A DNA stretch of 64,000 bases, taken from contig JAHLLS010000002.1 in assembly GCA_020444045.1 (NCBI GenBank), forward strand, positions 310,001 to 374,000. Reading direction: 5' to 3'. The stretch's first letter is position 1; each line of letters starts with the position of its first letter. The position numbers were made by a program, and so were the translations under genes. Under the pieces are notes generated by a model. That model was not told where the DNA came from. It searched no databases and saw only the letters and a program-made list of their open reading frames with translations. This document shows, one piece after another, positions 24,582 through 34,042 of this stretch. The stretch is from Deltaproteobacteria bacterium (lineage in GTDB: Bacteria; Desulfobacterota; Desulfobacteria; Desulfobacterales; UBA5852).

Positions 24582-25828
24582 TGGCCGCAGAAAACAACCG
24601 AGGCGTTATGGCCGCCAAAACCAAAGGTATTGCTGAGGGCAACATTCACGGTTCGCTCCTGGGTGTGGTTGAATGTTAGGTTGAGCCCGGCATCGATCCG
24701 CTCGTCATCCGTGAAGTGGTTGATGGTCGGCGGTACGCGCTGGTGCACAATCGCCAGGATGCTCGCGATGGCTTCCACGGCCCCGGCCGCCCCCAGGAGA
24801 TGACCGGTCATGGATTTGGTGGAGCTGATGTTCAATTTTTCGGCATGGTCGCCGAAAACACGGCGGATGGCCAGCGCTTCGCTGATATCCCCCAGAGGGG
24901 TGGCTGTTCCGTGGGCGTTGATATAATCAATATCGTGCGGCTGAATCCCGGAAAGGCTCAGGGCACTGCGCATCACCTTTTCCGCCCCCAGGCCCTCGGG
25001 ATGCGGCGCCGTAATATGATAAGCGTCGGCCGACATTCCGCCGCCGAGGACCTCTGCATAGATGCGCGCCCCGCGCTTTTTAGCATGGGCCTCCGCCTCC
25101 AGTATCAAGGCGCCGGCACCTTCACCGATGACAAACCCGTCCCGATCCCGGTCGAATGGGCGGGAAGCAGTAGCTGGAGAATCATTTCGGGTCGATATGG
25201 CTTTCATTGAACTGAATCCCCCCAAGCCGCATTCCGTCACCGGTGCTTCCGATCCCCCCGTTATTATCAGATCCGCATGCCCTGCCTTAATGTACATGCA
25301 TGCATCCAGAATAGCATTGGTGGATGACGCACAGGCGGAGACCGTGGCAAAATTAGGCCCATGGAAGCCATAGCGAATGGACAAGTGCCCAGCGGCGATA
25401 TCGGCGATCATTTTGGGGACAAAAAAAGGGTTGAAGCGCGGGCGTCCATCACCCCGTGCATATTTCGCCACTTCGTCCTGGAAGGTTTGTAAACCGCCGA
25501 TGCCCGACCCCCAGATGACACCCGCTCGATCCCGATCCAATCGATCCAGCGCCAATCCGGCATCCCGGACGGCTTCGTCGGCAACAACCAAGGCATATTG
25601 GGTATAGGCATCCATCCTGCGGGCATCTTTAGGGTCGAAATACGCGTCACTATCGAAATCTTTAATTTCACAAGCAAAACGCGTCTTGAAAAGGCTCGCG
25701 TCAAACCGGGTTATCGGGGCAGCACCGCTGCGCCCGGCCATGAGACCACTCCAATAGTCCTGAAGAGTGTTGCCGATCGCCGTTAAAGCACCCATTCCCG
25801 TGACCACGACACGCCGAGATTCCATCAC
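24575..25828 (-). CDS. fabF: 3-oxoacyl-ACP synthase II (FabF-type KAS)
   Basis: The 417-aa condensing enzyme starts RRVVVTGMGALTAIG and holds the catalytic Cys in SACASSTNAI, His in NAHGTATPLGD and His in GHLLGAAGAVEA, with GFGGHNASVVF at the end. It elongates acyl-ACP with malonyl-ACP in fatty-acid synthesis. Here it stands alone, without acpP or fabG, so it could be a second KAS with a specialised role. A good promoter lies at 25899-25927. It overlaps the oxidoreductase gene tail to tail. Confidence 0.93.
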   Translation of the reverse strand: MMESRRVVVTGMGALTAIGNTLQDYWSGLMAGRSGAAPITRFDASLFKTRFACEIKDFDSDAYFDPKDARRMDAYTQYALVVADEAVRDAGLALDRLDRDRAGVIWGSGIGGLQTFQDEVAKYARGDGRPRFNPFFVPKMIADIAAGHLSIRYGFHGPNFATVSACASSTNAILDACMYIKAGHADLIITGGSEAPVTECGLGGFSSMKAISTRNDSPATASRPFDRDRDGFVIGEGAGALILEAEAHAKKRGARIYAEVLGGGMSADAYHITAPHPEGLGAEKVMRSALSLSGIQPHDIDYINAHGTATPLGDISEALAIRRVFGDHAEKLNISSTKSMTGHLLGAAGAVEAIASILAIVHQRVPPTINHFTDDERIDAGLNLTFNHTQERTVNVALSNTFGFGGHNASVVFCGHH

Positions 25829-26141
25829 TTATCCTTTGCTTCAAATCAGTTTGATCTGTTTAAAACCGCCAATATTGCTATGATTTTAGTAATCCTGAAA
25901 TATAAAAGTGATCCCGCCGGGTGTCAAGCTTTCCCTTCGTCACAAACCAATACCCGTGCGGTGAAACGCGCTTTCGAATTCCCACCACACGGCACAGCAT
26001 GGGGTCGGATGGTTTTGAGATGAGATGCCTCTTGGGTGAGAGCACTTTATCGACAGAGGAACTCGGACCATTTTGCCCTTGGCAGACAATCAACAATCCA
26101 GCGATGCGTCGCCTTTGGATGTGAAGCCAAATTAATCTGCT
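25829..26141. other. Intergenic region upstream of fabF
   Basis: Holds the minus-strand promoter 25899-25927. Short frames on both strands between 25878 and 26124 have no recognisable features. No repeats or RNA structures identified. Confidence 0.4.
25899..25927 (-). promoter_or_regulatory. Sigma-70 promoter of fabF
   Basis: On the minus strand TTGACA (25927-25922) and TATATT (25904-25899) are exactly 17 bases apart. Predicted start is near 25892, giving a leader of about 60 bases. Confidence 0.7.
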
Positions 26142-26405
26142 TCAACATTTGAAGGGATAAAAATGATGGTAGCAATACGAGCCGATATCACCATAAAGAA
26201 TTTCTGTTTCCGCCATGCACTGCCCGATCATTCCCTGCGAAACTTCAGCGTAGTCCGGTTTTTGTTCTTCATCTTTTTTACAGTCCATACATATGGGCTG
26301 GTGGGTATATGAGGATAAGATACGCAAATCATGCGGTCCTATGGCTTTTTGGCATGATGAACACGCGACGGCACAGGCCAGTTTTTCGTTCCAGTTGTCT
26401 TTCAT
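26142..26405 (-). CDS. Small Cys-rich hypothetical protein, 87 aa
   Basis: The ATG at 26405 follows AAAGGAG, so six upstream in-frame codons are not used. The product begins MKDNWNEKLACAVACSSCQ and carries several Cys/His pairs (CSSC, PICMDCKKD, then GQC and SYCYHHF), ending in a Cys. The CxxC pairs suggest one zinc site, like a short zinc ribbon. There is no signal sequence. The family is not recognised. It lies 85 bases downstream of the cyclic-nucleotide-domain gene on the same strand and may be cotranscribed with it. Confidence 0.65.
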   Translation of the reverse strand: MKDNWNEKLACAVACSSCQKAIGPHDLRILSSYTHQPICMDCKKDEEQKPDYAEVSQGMIGQCMAETEILYGDIGSYCYHHFYPFKC

Positions 26406-26490
26406 TATCGGCTCCTTTGGCACGCCATGCTATACCGCATAAAAACGACTCGCAAATTACCCAACGGACAACGATCTATCATGGAGCTCA

Positions 26491-26982
26491 TTACTTCTTT
26501 ATCTGTGAAAGCGCTTCTCGCGATCGAAGAAGTTCTTCGGATGTCATGCGCAATCGATTGGCCAAAATTTGGGCAAAACCACGAAAGATAGTATATCGAA
26601 AAGCAAGCTTGGAATCACCGTATAATGACTCTACCGTGGACATGTCGGTTTGAAGGCACACCGTTTTGTCAATAGCAAACACAGACGCTGACCGCGCCGA
26701 ACCGTCAATGACGCCCATCTCGCCAAAGACATCACCTGTGCGCCTTATCGTCGCAAGTTCTTTCCCGTTTTTGACAATGCGGGCCTTGCCGGAGATCAAA
26801 TAAAAAATACTCCGTTCGAACTGGCCTTCTTCCAGAATTTGATCGCCAGGTTCAAATTCCATGATTTCACTCATCTCCAACAAAGCTTGCAGATGACGCT
26901 TTTCAAGCGCTCGCATGGCCGGAATCTTCATCAGTTTCTGAATAATGAGTTCGCTATCTTTGAGAAAATCCGCATCGATCAT
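26491..26982 (-). CDS. Cyclic-nucleotide-binding-domain protein
   Basis: The 163-aa protein is a Crp-type cNMP-binding beta-roll: FEPGDQILEEGQFERSIFYLISGKARI, then GDVFGEMGVIDGSARSASVFA with the phosphate-binding cassette. There is no DNA-binding domain after it, only a helical tail (LANRLRMTSEELLRSREALSQ). It could be a stand-alone sensor or a partner of other proteins. A second cNMP-domain gene starts divergently 261 bases away, so the two may share regulation. Confidence 0.85.
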   Translation of the reverse strand: MIDADFLKDSELIIQKLMKIPAMRALEKRHLQALLEMSEIMEFEPGDQILEEGQFERSIFYLISGKARIVKNGKELATIRRTGDVFGEMGVIDGSARSASVFAIDKTVCLQTDMSTVESLYGDSKLAFRYTIFRGFAQILANRLRMTSEELLRSREALSQIKK

Positions 26983-27162
26983 GATGTCCGCCTATCGTGT
27001 TTGGCAATGTGCTTTTCCGCTCGCCCAACCACCGCCGCCGCAATGATTTCTTTCTGACCGGGCTCATCAAAAACGAATATAATCATTAAATACCAGAGGG
27101 TTATAGGAAAACATGAATCAGTATAGAGCGCGCCGGCAAGCATGTCAACTACGGCTTGTTTC

Positions 27163-27191
27163 TTGACACGTGGCGTTGGTTTTTATATGAT
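27163..27191 (+). promoter_or_regulatory. Sigma-70 promoter
   Basis: TTGACA (27163-27168) and TATGAT (27186-27191) with a 17-base spacer, a near-consensus promoter. It points to the cNMP-domain gene at 27244 with a leader of about 45 bases. Confidence 0.75.
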
Positions 27192-27243
27192 TTTCGGGCA
27201 GAAACAACAACGCAAGCATTGAGCCGGTTGAAAGAGGTGACAA

Positions 27244-27771
27244 ATGGCCGAAACCGTGGATATCAGCATCTATTTGGAGCAGGTCCGTGAAGTCGAGATT
27301 CTCTACCATCTCAAAGAGGATGAACTGAACCGGTTCCTGACGGTATCGGAAGCTGTACTCTACAGCAAGGGCGAAAAAATTGTAGCCCAGGGGGATAGCG
27401 GTAATTTTCTATACGCTATTGTAACTGGTAAAGCGGATGTCAGTTTCCGTGATCTCAACGACGACGAAATGTTCGTTTCATCCTACGATGCCGGCGATAT
27501 GTTTGGGGAAGCGGCCTTTTTCACTGCCGAAACACGAACCGCCAGTGTAACCTGTGCGGATGATACGGTGGCCTTGCGAATTCACAAGGGCGACCTGTTG
27601 CAATTCATCAAAGACAATCCGCGCTCGGGCAACAAAGTATTGATGATGATCATCCTCAGTCTGTTAAAAAAACTCAAGCAAACCAATCAGGAACTGGCTT
27701 ACGAAAAACAATCCGAAATTGATTTCAACTACGCCGACACGCTCATCCAGGATTTTCTAAACGACATCTGA
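27244..27771 (+). CDS. Cyclic-nucleotide-binding-domain protein
   Basis: The 175-aa protein has a cNMP domain (YSKGEKIVAQGDSGNFLYAIVTGKADV, then AGDMFGEAAFFTAETRTASV) with N-terminal and C-terminal helices and no HTH. The C-terminal part (ILSLLKKLKQTNQEL) looks like a dimerisation coiled coil. It parallels the divergent gene at 26491-26982, although the identity is low. AAAGAGGTG precedes ATG 27244. Candidates for its role are a cAMP/other nucleotide sensor or a regulatory subunit; no kinase is adjacent. Confidence 0.87.
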   Translation: MAETVDISIYLEQVREVEILYHLKEDELNRFLTVSEAVLYSKGEKIVAQGDSGNFLYAIVTGKADVSFRDLNDDEMFVSSYDAGDMFGEAAFFTAETRTASVTCADDTVALRIHKGDLLQFIKDNPRSGNKVLMMIILSLLKKLKQTNQELAYEKQSEIDFNYADTLIQDFLNDI

Positions 27772-27925
27772 ATAGCTTTGAAGCACGGCTCGCCGAATGG
27801 GCGTCATACTTGCCCTGCGTTATCGAGCAGGGGGAGACAAGCACCTCATCCTGGGGGCACACTGCAACGAAGGCGGACAGGCCCAAGCGCCCGCTCTCCG
27901 GCCCCCAAGGTCCTTTCTGTTTGGA

Positions 27926-29449
27926 TCAGGCCCGGTCCATACTACGATACTGAATCGCCTCCGCAATATGATGCTGCCCGATGGATTCGCACGCTGTAAG
28001 ATCGGCTAGCGTGCGGGCAATTTTCAGAATGCGATGATACGCCCGCGCCGACAAAGCCAATTTTTCAATCGCTGATTCAAGCAACCGCGTACATCCCGCA
28101 TCAATGGCGCAGAAGGCTTTAATTTGCCGGCTGTTCATCTGGGCATTGCAATAAATACGGGAACGCCGGAAACGCCGGCCCTGAATGCCACGCGCTGCAG
28201 TCACGCGCTCCCGGATGGCCTGTGACGGCTCTTCACCAGGGCGGCCCACCAAATCGCGATACGGCACGGCCGGAACTTCCACATGGATATCCACGCGATC
28301 AATGAGCGGGCCCGACAATTTGGAACGGTAGCGTTGAATCTGGGCCGCCGAACAGCTGCAGGTATGGTTCGGATCCGAATAGTAGCCGCACGGACAGGGA
28401 TTCATGGCGGCCACCAGCATGAAACCGGCAGGATAGGTCAGGGTCGACGCCGCTCGGGATATGGTCACATGGTGATCCTCCAGCGGCTGTCGCAGCACTT
28501 CCAGCACATGTTTTTTAAACTCGGGTAATTCATCCAGAAACAATACACCGTTATGGGCCAGGCTGACCTCTCCGGGTCGTGGTATGTGGCCGCCACCGAT
28601 CAGCCCGGCATCGGAAATGGTATGGTGTGGCGACCGAAAGGGTCGCTGAACGACCAGGGCCTGATCCTTGCCCAACATGTTAACGACACTGTATATTTTG
28701 GTGGTTTCAATCGCCTCTTCGAATGTCAGCGTTGGCATTATCGTTGGCAACCGTCGTGCCAGCATCGTCTTGCCGGAACCCGGCGGCCCGATCATGAGAA
28801 GGTTGTGCCCCCCAGCGGCAGCTACTTCAATCGCACGCTTGGCATGTTCCTGACCCATTACATCTGCAAAATCCTCTTCTTGACCTGCGGAGTGCTGCCA
28901 CAATTCATCGAGGTCCGGGGCGACGGATTCCAACCCGGATTCTCCCCTCAAGAAGGATACGACCTGAGGCAGATTTTCAGCAGGCAATACAGCAATCCCA
29001 TCGACCACCGCGGCTTCCAGTCCATTACCGACCGGTACGATGATCCCTGCATACCCGGCGCGGCGTGCCTCCAGTGCCATGGGAAGGGAGCCGGCAACTG
29101 GTTTGATGCGGCCGTCCAGTGAAAGCTCTCCCAGAACAAGGTAGTCGTTCAGGGCTTCAAGTGGGATATGACGGGTTGCCGCCAAAATACCGACCGCCAT
29201 GGGCAGATCAAACCCTGTTCCATCCTTCTTTATGTGGGCAGGGGCTAAATTGACGGTGATACGATCGTCCGGAAATCGATAGCCTGAGTTCTGGATCGCG
29301 GATTTTACCCTTTCGCGGCTTTCCTTGACAGCTGTTTCCGGTAGCCCGACCGTTGTGAAACACGGCAGGCCCGATGCGATATCCACTTCGACTTCAACCA
29401 AGTAGGCATCGATACCAATGACTGCACTGCTGAGAACCTTGGATAGCAA
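27926..29449 (-). CDS. comM: ComM/YifB-family Mg-chelatase-like AAA+ ATPase
   Basis: The 507-aa protein has the N-terminal Lon-protease-like domain ([22 protein letters not shown]), the Walker A loop [15 protein letters not shown], the Walker B region [11 protein letters not shown] and the C-terminal Mg-chelatase subunit D/I segment with [19 protein letters not shown]. ComM is a hexameric helicase that extends branch migration in natural transformation and recombination. Natural competence may fit with the type IV pilus genes in this window. Normal length. Confidence 0.93.
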   Translation of the reverse strand: MLSKVLSSAVIGIDAYLVEVEVDIASGLPCFTTVGLPETAVKESRERVKSAIQNSGYRFPDDRITVNLAPAHIKKDGTGFDLPMAVGILAATRHIPLEALNDYLVLGELSLDGRIKPVAGSLPMALEARRAGYAGIIVPVGNGLEAAVVDGIAVLPAENLPQVVSFLRGESGLESVAPDLDELWQHSAGQEEDFADVMGQEHAKRAIEVAAAGGHNLLMIGPPGSGKTMLARRLPTIMPTLTFEEAIETTKIYSVVNMLGKDQALVVQRPFRSPHHTISDAGLIGGGHIPRPGEVSLAHNGVLFLDELPEFKKHVLEVLRQPLEDHHVTISRAASTLTYPAGFMLVAAMNPCPCGYYSDPNHTCSCSAAQIQRYRSKLSGPLIDRVDIHVEVPAVPYRDLVGRPGEEPSQAIRERVTAARGIQGRRFRRSRIYCNAQMNSRQIKAFCAIDAGCTRLLESAIEKLALSARAYHRILKIARTLADLTACESIGQHHIAEAIQYRSMDRA

Positions 29450-29632
29450 GCGCGCTCCTTAATTTTTGAGAGGCATTTTTCCGATGTTTAAAGGTCGATG
29501 GATACGAACGGAGGATCCCTTTAAGGTGTCATTCGGCGGGCCAGTGTTCTCGATATTGTGCCATTAGATATTTATTAACAAATTTGACAACTCAAGGCAA
29601 TCCCGCCACATGTTTCCTATCGAGGACAGGTG

Positions 29633-29641
29633 TGCTATAAT
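29633..29641 (+). promoter_or_regulatory. Extended -10 promoter upstream of lpxC
   Basis: TG-C-TATAAT (TATAAT 29636-29641) is a consensus extended -10. No convincing -35 is needed or seen. It would give a leader of nearly 200 bases to lpxC. Confidence 0.45.
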
Positions 29642-29700
29642 CACAACATTGTTTTGTATGAATCATCATTGATTCTAACCCGCTAATTTGGAGCGGCAAC

Positions 29701-29728
29701 TTGACTATCTTATTTATTATTATATAAA
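29701..29728 (+). promoter_or_regulatory. Second candidate promoter upstream of lpxC
   Basis: TTGACT (29701-29706) and TATAAA (29723-29728), spacer 16 bases, in an AT-rich stretch. It would start near 29735, about 105 bases before lpxC. Confidence 0.5.
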
Positions 29729-29782
29729 TTAAGGATGTTAAGCGATATTTGAGTGTTCAACAGCACGGGGTGGTACATTATT

Positions 29783-29800
29783 TGCCATGAAATCATGGCA
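29783..29800. repeat. 18-bp inverted repeat in the lpxC leader
   Basis: TGCCATGA and TCATGGCA separated by AA. It lies 41 bases before the lpxC start, downstream of both promoter candidates. It may be an operator or a leader hairpin. Confidence 0.45.
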
Positions 29801-29841
29801 GCCTATTTTATACCGCCAGTCTCTAAAGGGATTTTAACCCT

Positions 29842-30765
29842 ATGATCATTCCAAATTATCCGACAAGACAGCGAACCGTGGCGCGCCAAGCGACCTGTTC
29901 CGGAATCGGCGTGCACTCCGGCAAAAAAGCCCACGTCACCATTAAACCGGCCGCGGCCAACCGCGGCATTCGATTCGTTCGTACCGACCTGCCCGGCACA
30001 CCCGTGGTATCAGCGCTTTTCAATCAGGTCGTCGATACCAGTTTAGCCACAGTTATTGGGAACGATGGATGCATTATCTCAACGATCGAACATCTGATGG
30101 CAGCCCTCTCCGCACTTTCCATCGACAATGCCATGATTGAAATCGATGCCCACGAAATGCCGATTATGGACGGCAGTGCGCGCCCTTTTTTCGACCTGAT
30201 CGAAACCGCCGGCATTGAAGAACAAGACGCGGAACGATGCTTTTTTTTCATCAAAGAAGCGATTGAACTGCGGGACGGTGACAAATTTGTTGGAGCTTAT
30301 CCCGATGCCAGCCGCAAACTTACATGCACAATTGCGTACGACCATCCGCTGATCCAAGAACAATCCATTACGGTCAACCTCGATGCTGACGTGTTTAAAA
30401 AAGAGATTTCTTCGGCGCGCACGTTTGGATTCATGCATGAAGTTGAGATGATGAAGCGTTTTGGGCTTGCCCGCGGTGGATCTCTGGACAATGCCATTGT
30501 AATTGATAAGGAGGACGTCTTAAACCCCGGCGGTTTGCGCTTTGCCGACGAATTCGTGCGGCATAAGCTCTTAGACTGTATTGGGGATTTTTCACTCCTC
30601 GGCATGCCGATTATCGGCCATCTCGTGACACATCGCTCCGGGCATGCTTTCAATCACGCCTTCTTGGAAAAACTTTTTCTCAACAAGTCCAGCTGGCAGG
30701 CCTGCCCGATCCACACGCCGATCAAACCGACAAGACCTGTCCCTGCGAAAGCACTTGCCATTTAA
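29842..30765 (+). CDS. lpxC: UDP-3-O-acyl-N-acetylglucosamine deacetylase LpxC
   Basis: The 307-aa zinc enzyme catalyses the committed step of lipid A synthesis, removing the acetyl group of UDP-3-O-acyl-GlcNAc. The zinc/catalytic landmarks are STIEHLMAALSAL (first His), RHKLLDCIGD (His and Asp ligands) and THRSGHAFNHAFL (general acid His). EMPIMDGSARPFF is a conserved substrate loop. It confirms a lipopolysaccharide-bearing outer membrane. It opens the long run that continues with the DUF4390 and NtrYX genes. Confidence 0.96.
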   Translation: MIIPNYPTRQRTVARQATCSGIGVHSGKKAHVTIKPAAANRGIRFVRTDLPGTPVVSALFNQVVDTSLATVIGNDGCIISTIEHLMAALSALSIDNAMIEIDAHEMPIMDGSARPFFDLIETAGIEEQDAERCFFFIKEAIELRDGDKFVGAYPDASRKLTCTIAYDHPLIQEQSITVNLDADVFKKEISSARTFGFMHEVEMMKRFGLARGGSLDNAIVIDKEDVLNPGGLRFADEFVRHKLLDCIGDFSLLGMPIIGHLVTHRSGHAFNHAFLEKLFLNKSSWQACPIHTPIKPTRPVPAKALAI

Positions 30766-30908
30766 ATGCTGATCCGCTATTGATTAATAAATAAAGGTTT
30801 TTCCCAATATTTTTTAGGGGTTGAAACATCCTCGGACCGCGATGGAAGTTGCGGTGCTGCCCAGGAAATCCGGGTGCCGGATAAGGATAGCCATAGGTAA
30901 ACCACAAA

Positions 30909-31523
30909 ATGATCGAACCAAACAAGTTTCCCGTCAAACCCATACGGATGCCGCCATTCTCCCCCGTTCAGCATGGTGTTTTTATCGTTTTTTTTATGAT
31001 GCTATCCATGATGTACGGCATTGCCAATGCACAGGATGCCCGCCTCAAGAATATCACTATCTCAAGTACGGATAAAAAACTTCTTATATCCTTGGAAGTC
31101 GAGGGCGCCTTCACGCAAGATGTCATGGAAGCAATTCTGAAAGGCGTTCCGGCGGATTTTTCTTTTCTTGTCAAACTTGATCGATCCCGCCGGTGGTGGA
31201 CCAACGAAGAACTTGCCGATATCGAAGTGACCCACACCATACGGTATGATAACCTAAAAAAAGAGTTTTCCGTCTACCGGTCGTGGGTCGATCAAAAACC
31301 GATCTTGACGCAATCATTGGCCGAAGCCCAGGCACTGATGACCCAAATCGAGGGATTGGCCATCATCGACATCGACCAAATGCAAAAGAACCAACAATAT
31401 GAACTCCGCGCCAAAGCGGAATTGAGCCAAATGACGCTTCCGTTCTATCTCCATTATGTGTTCTATTTCGTTTCCCTTTGGGACTTTGAAACCGATTGGC
31501 ATTCGGTGGTGTTCATCTATTGA
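30909..31523 (+). CDS. DUF4390 domain-containing exported protein
   Basis: The 204-aa protein has a signal peptide (VFIVFFMMLSMMYGIANA) and a DUF4390 body with DARLKNITIS at the start, ILKGVPADFSFLVKLDR, and a C-terminal YVFYFVSLWDFETDWH. It is predicted to be periplasmic. DUF4390 genes are typically found next to an NtrY-type kinase, as here (25 bases to the next start), suggesting that it feeds or receives the signal of that system. The function is unknown. Confidence 0.85.
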   Translation: MIEPNKFPVKPIRMPPFSPVQHGVFIVFFMMLSMMYGIANAQDARLKNITISSTDKKLLISLEVEGAFTQDVMEAILKGVPADFSFLVKLDRSRRWWTNEELADIEVTHTIRYDNLKKEFSVYRSWVDQKPILTQSLAEAQALMTQIEGLAIIDIDQMQKNQQYELRAKAELSQMTLPFYLHYVFYFVSLWDFETDWHSVVFIY

Positions 31524-31548
31524 AAACGATTGACACCGGCGACGGGCC

Positions 31549-33819
31549 ATGACCAACAATACTTCACATTTATTCCGGGAACCGCATCCCGAAAACGAAC
31601 GGCGACGCCGCAAGCGGGAACTGCTTCTCATTCCCTGCGTTCTCGGGGTTGTCGCTCTACTGACATTTGCCGAAACACGTTTGATTCGTTTCGGTGCCGA
31701 TATACCGGTATCCAATACCATTTTGATGTTTATTCTGATTAACATCAATTTGCTACTGCTGGTTCTGCTGATTTTTCTTGTTTTTCGCAATCTGGTCAAA
31801 CTGCTCTACGACCGGCGCCGACATGCTGTAGGCGCAAACCTGCGCACGCGTCTCGTCGTAGCATTTGTCGCCCTTACCTTGCTTCCGACGACGATTCTCT
31901 TTTTTTTCTCCATCAATTTTATTTCGACGAGCATCGAATTTTGGTTCAATGTTCCCGTCGAACAAGCGCTGCAAAAATCCTTGAATGTCGGCCGCCGGGT
32001 ATATGATCGCATTGAGAGCAACCATCAGTTTTTCCTTGAGCGAGTGGCGTATCAGATTGAAAGCAACAAGCTTCTCCAGGAACGTAAACACAAAGCCTTG
32101 TCGCGCTATATCCAGGTCGTTCAGCGCGAATTTAACATGGACGCCGTAGAGGTCTATGATCGGGAACTCCAACGGCTGACATTTGCGGTATCGCCACGGC
32201 TCGAAAACGAAACACTGCCCATTATCGCGATGGAAGTGCTCGGCAAGGATGATGTTTTTAAAAAGGTTAAAACGCTTTCCGAATTTTCACAGGGGGGTGA
32301 ACGCGTGCGCACCGTAGCAAGCATCCCCTTTGGGTCCAAAAGTAATGAAGCCGAAGGATTTGTCGTGCTGTCCATCCTATTGCCACCGGTGCTCGCAAAC
32401 GACATGAAAGCGATTTCCCATGGGTTTGAGGAGTATCAGCAGATTAAGCTGCTCAAAAAGCCCATCCAAATCACGTATTATATTTCTTTATCGATCGTTG
32501 CGCTGCTCGTGGTATTTTGTGCGGTCTGGTTTGGTTTTTACCTGGCTAAGAGTATTACCATTCCCATTATGGAGTTGGCCGAAGGCACACGGCGTGTCGC
32601 GGACGGCGATCTTCAGTTTCACCTTGACCTGACCGCCAATGACGAAATTGGTATCCTAGTAAATTCTTTCAACAAGATGACGAGGGATCTCCGCACCGGG
32701 CATGAGCAGCTCGAATTCACGGCCGAAATACTTAGCCAGCGTAATACCGAAATTGAAGCGCGGCGCCAATACATGGAAATTGTACTGAAAAACATATCGG
32801 CGGGTGTCATTTCGCTTGATGCCCGAGGGACTATATCCACCATGAATACATCCGCCGAAAAGCTACTCAACCTAAACGCCGATGACATTATCGATCATGG
32901 CTATTCAGAACTTTTACAAGGCCATTATCTCGAGTTAGCGGATGAAGTCTTGCAAGAACTTAACTCCGCAAAAAGCGCAACCGTTGAATTCCCCATCCGA
33001 TTAAACGTTCACGGACGTCCCCGAAGCTTTCTGGTCAATTTTAACGCACTGAAAGATGACGCTGGCCACCACATGGGCGTGGTGATGGTTTTTGATGACC
33101 TGACAGAGTTGGAAAAAGCCCAGCGCATGGCGGCATGGCGTGAGGTCGCCCGCCGGATCGCGCACGAAGTGAAAAATCCACTGACTCCGATTTCCCTCTC
33201 CGCCCAGCGGCTGAAACGGAAATATGCCAGCCAGATCGACGATCCCGTTTTTGACGAATGCACCCGCATGATCATTGATCACGTTGATCTCATACGAAAT
33301 CTAGTAAACGAGTTCTCTGCTTTTGCTCGTTTCCCTACGGCCGACCTGGCGATTTGCCACCTGCCGCCGATAATTGAAGAAACCGTTGCTCTGTTCAAAG
33401 AGGGCCATGAACACATTCTGTTTGAAACCAAAATTGAAGGCGATCTGCCAATCCCGCTGATGAATCTCGACCGTCAGCAAATCAAGCAAGCCATGATCAA
33501 CCTCGTCGACAACGCGATTGCCGCTGTGAAGAATCAGGGCCATATCGAAATCAAACTGGTTTATCATCAATCGTGGGATCGATTGCGCATTGAGGTCTCT
33601 GATAATGGACCGGGCATCTCCGACGCCGATAAATCGAGGCTTTTTGAACCAAACTTTTCAACCAAAAAAGCCGGGACCGGCCTCGGCCTGACAATCGTAA
33701 ATACAATTGTCGCCGATCACCACGGCACTATCAGTGTAGAAGACAAACACCCCCATGGCGCATGTTTTGTTATTGAGCTGCCCGTCCAGCCGGCAAGAGA
33801 AGACACTATCGCAGGATAA
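31549..33819 (+). CDS. ntrY: NtrY-type sensor histidine kinase
   Basis: The 756-aa membrane kinase has an N-terminal group of three hydrophobic helices (about 25-115), a periplasmic segment, another helix, HAMP (EGTRRVADGDLQFHLDL), PAS (VISLDARGTISTMNTSAEKLL), HisKA with phospho-acceptor His in RIAHEVKNPLTPIS and HATPase_c (DNAIAA, DNGPGIS, GTGLGLTI). The architecture is that of NtrY, which phosphorylates NtrX. Signals reported for the family include nitrogen, oxygen or redox state. It is transcribed with DUF4390 and precedes the NtrX-type gene by 223 bases. Confidence 0.92.
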   Translation: MTNNTSHLFREPHPENERRRRKRELLLIPCVLGVVALLTFAETRLIRFGADIPVSNTILMFILININLLLLVLLIFLVFRNLVKLLYDRRRHAVGANLRTRLVVAFVALTLLPTTILFFFSINFISTSIEFWFNVPVEQALQKSLNVGRRVYDRIESNHQFFLERVAYQIESNKLLQERKHKALSRYIQVVQREFNMDAVEVYDRELQRLTFAVSPRLENETLPIIAMEVLGKDDVFKKVKTLSEFSQGGERVRTVASIPFGSKSNEAEGFVVLSILLPPVLANDMKAISHGFEEYQQIKLLKKPIQITYYISLSIVALLVVFCAVWFGFYLAKSITIPIMELAEGTRRVADGDLQFHLDLTANDEIGILVNSFNKMTRDLRTGHEQLEFTAEILSQRNTEIEARRQYMEIVLKNISAGVISLDARGTISTMNTSAEKLLNLNADDIIDHGYSELLQGHYLELADEVLQELNSAKSATVEFPIRLNVHGRPRSFLVNFNALKDDAGHHMGVVMVFDDLTELEKAQRMAAWREVARRIAHEVKNPLTPISLSAQRLKRKYASQIDDPVFDECTRMIIDHVDLIRNLVNEFSAFARFPTADLAICHLPPIIEETVALFKEGHEHILFETKIEGDLPIPLMNLDRQQIKQAMINLVDNAIAAVKNQGHIEIKLVYHQSWDRLRIEVSDNGPGISDADKSRLFEPNFSTKKAGTGLGLTIVNTIVADHHGTISVEDKHPHGACFVIELPVQPAREDTIAG

Positions 33820-34042
33820 TCCTAACTTGACCTTGACATCCACTAAAATCTTAGCGAACAATGGCATCAACCTCGAAGACGATGCCATTTATCGTCTGTC
33901 GTGATGACATGACACTTGACGCACGACCAGATTTCCGTGTCATCGCGCTTCCGGCCCGGGCCGGAGGCTTCATGCAATATATGCTCAAGCAGATCGATCT
34001 TTCCACCATAAAATTTGACCACGTTACCCAAATCGAGGCGAT

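Noticed and set aside
25878..26124. Two overlapping frames on both strands upstream of fabF
   Set aside because: No ribosome sites or recognisable motifs, and the region contains the fabF promoter.
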